Below, one piece after another: positions 12,826 to 13,233 of a stretch of 13,233 nt of DNA; the stretch's first letter is position 1, and each line of letters opens with the position of its first letter. The notes beneath the pieces were generated by a model that saw only the letters and a program-made list of their open reading frames with translations, made no database searches and had not been told where the DNA came from. Source of the DNA: Rugosibacter sp. (GTDB taxonomy: Bacteria > Pseudomonadota > Gammaproteobacteria > Burkholderiales > Rhodocyclaceae); contig JALRCC010000181.1 in NCBI GenBank assembly GCA_023257495.1, positions 1 through 13,233 on the forward strand, given 5' to 3'. Both the position numbers and the translations under genes were made by a program.

Positions 12826-13233
12826 ATGAATAAATTATCCCTTCCCCGGCGCACTACCACGCTGATGATTCAAGGCTGCACGTCCGATGCCGGCAAAACG
12901 ACGCTCGTTGCCGCGCTGTGTCGAATTCTCCATCGCCGAGGCGTGAAGGTCACACCGTTCAAGCCGCAGAACATGGCGTTGAATTCTGCCGTCACCATCG
13001 ATGGCGGCGAGATCGGTCGCGCCCAGGCCCTGCAAGCACAGGCTGCAGGGCTTGCACCGCGCATCGACTTCAACCCGGTGTTGTTAAAACCCACGACGCC
13101 GCCGAGTTCTGGGACCACGTCAAAATCGACCTGTTCCCCGATTCGGTTTACGTGTTCACCCCCAAGAGCAAAATCATGTCGATGCCTCGGGGGGCCACGG
13201 TCATCGACTTCGCCTACGCGATCCACAGCGATG
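12826..13233 (+). CDS. cobQ: Cobyric acid synthase CobQ, N-terminal part only; homology ends near 13095
   Basis: CobQ amidates the b, d, e and g side chains of adenosylcobyrinate a,c-diamide. The first 90 codons are typical: [20 protein letters not shown] (13-32, nucleotide-binding loop), [13 protein letters not shown] (42-54), [16 protein letters not shown] (60-75) and [10 protein letters not shown] (81-90). Relatives continue with SD-TGAQVI; here the frame stays open to the window edge but gives a low-complexity Ser/Thr/Pro/Arg sequence unlike CobQ, because the DNA from about 13095 matches another gene in another frame. A second ATG at 12865 is a possible start. The break is most simply an assembly chimera; a real truncation is possible. 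Confidence 0.85.
   Translation, partial: MNKLSLPRRTTTLMIQGCTSDAGKTTLVAALCRILHRRGVKVTPFKPQNMALNSAVTIDGGEIGRAQALQAQAAGLAPRIDFNPVLLKPTTPPSSGTTSKSTCSPIRFTCSPPRAKSCRCLGGPRSSTSPTRSTAM
13095..13233 (+). pseudogene. spoT: Internal fragment of SpoT/RelA (TGS domain) joined to cobQ
   Basis: In the frame starting GAC at 13095 the DNA reads [20 protein letters not shown] then [20 protein letters not shown] and YAIHSD, with no stop up to the edge. This is the start of the TGS domain of long RelA/SpoT (p)ppGpp enzymes, where VKVDLFPDEVYVFTPKG and PRGATPVDFAYAVH are hallmark motifs. There is no start codon, no upstream HD or synthetase domain, and it abuts cobQ in a different frame. It is therefore a fragment placed here by recombination or, more likely, by misassembly at a contig end. 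Confidence 0.8.

Noticed and set aside
1..13233. CRISPR array, tRNA, rRNA, transposase, integrase or phage genes
   Set aside because: No regularly spaced direct repeats, no tRNA-like cloverleaf noticed, and no mobile-element protein motifs in any frame.

Overview
The window looks like a piece of a moderately GC-rich betaproteobacterial chromosome, possibly a metagenomic contig. That call rests on protein character and on gene order of the btuCD-cobA-cobB-bluB and cobC-cobD/cobQ type; it is an inference, because no rRNA or other marker gene is present. Both edges cut genes, and the right edge appears chimeric.

Layout. Positions 1-3515 hold a tightly packed plus-strand operon: the C-terminus of a BtuC/FecCD permease, a BtuD-type ATPase, the corrinoid adenosyltransferase CobA, cobyrinate a,c-diamide synthase, and the DMB synthase BluB. 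A secreted His/Asp-rich RcnB/CigR-family protein follows (3597-4214) and ends at a strong stem-loop. Next come a plus-strand EamA transporter (4352-5221) and a convergent minus-strand operon (8014 to 5269) coding for a second EamA transporter, an exported BtuF and a leaderless BtuF paralogue, each joined to the next by an ATGA overlap. A luciferase-like flavin monooxygenase and an AAHS-type MFS transporter fill 8157-10602. On the minus strand, cobD and cobC (12737 to 10670) supply the aminopropanol arm. Divergent cobQ starts at 12826, but its homology stops after about 90 codons, where the sequence becomes an internal SpoT/RelA TGS-domain fragment.

Together the genes cover corrinoid uptake (BtuC, BtuD, BtuF), adenosylation (CobA), side-chain amidation (CobB, CobQ), attachment of the aminopropanol linker (CobC, CobD) and lower-ligand synthesis (BluB). 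CobU/CobP, CobS and CobT, needed for nucleotide-loop assembly, are not in the window, nor is any corrin-ring gene. No cobalamin riboswitch is visible.

The most unusual signal is a dispersed short repeat of about 23 bp. A left box CCGTRTCACCARC is followed directly by a right box GCCGACTTTT. At least five good copies, one copy split by a small hairpin, and several half copies all lie on the plus strand. They run through genes of both orientations, in different reading frames, and through one intergenic region. This looks like a DNA-level motif (uptake-signal-like, polarity-type, or a mobile short repeat) that I cannot match to a known family.
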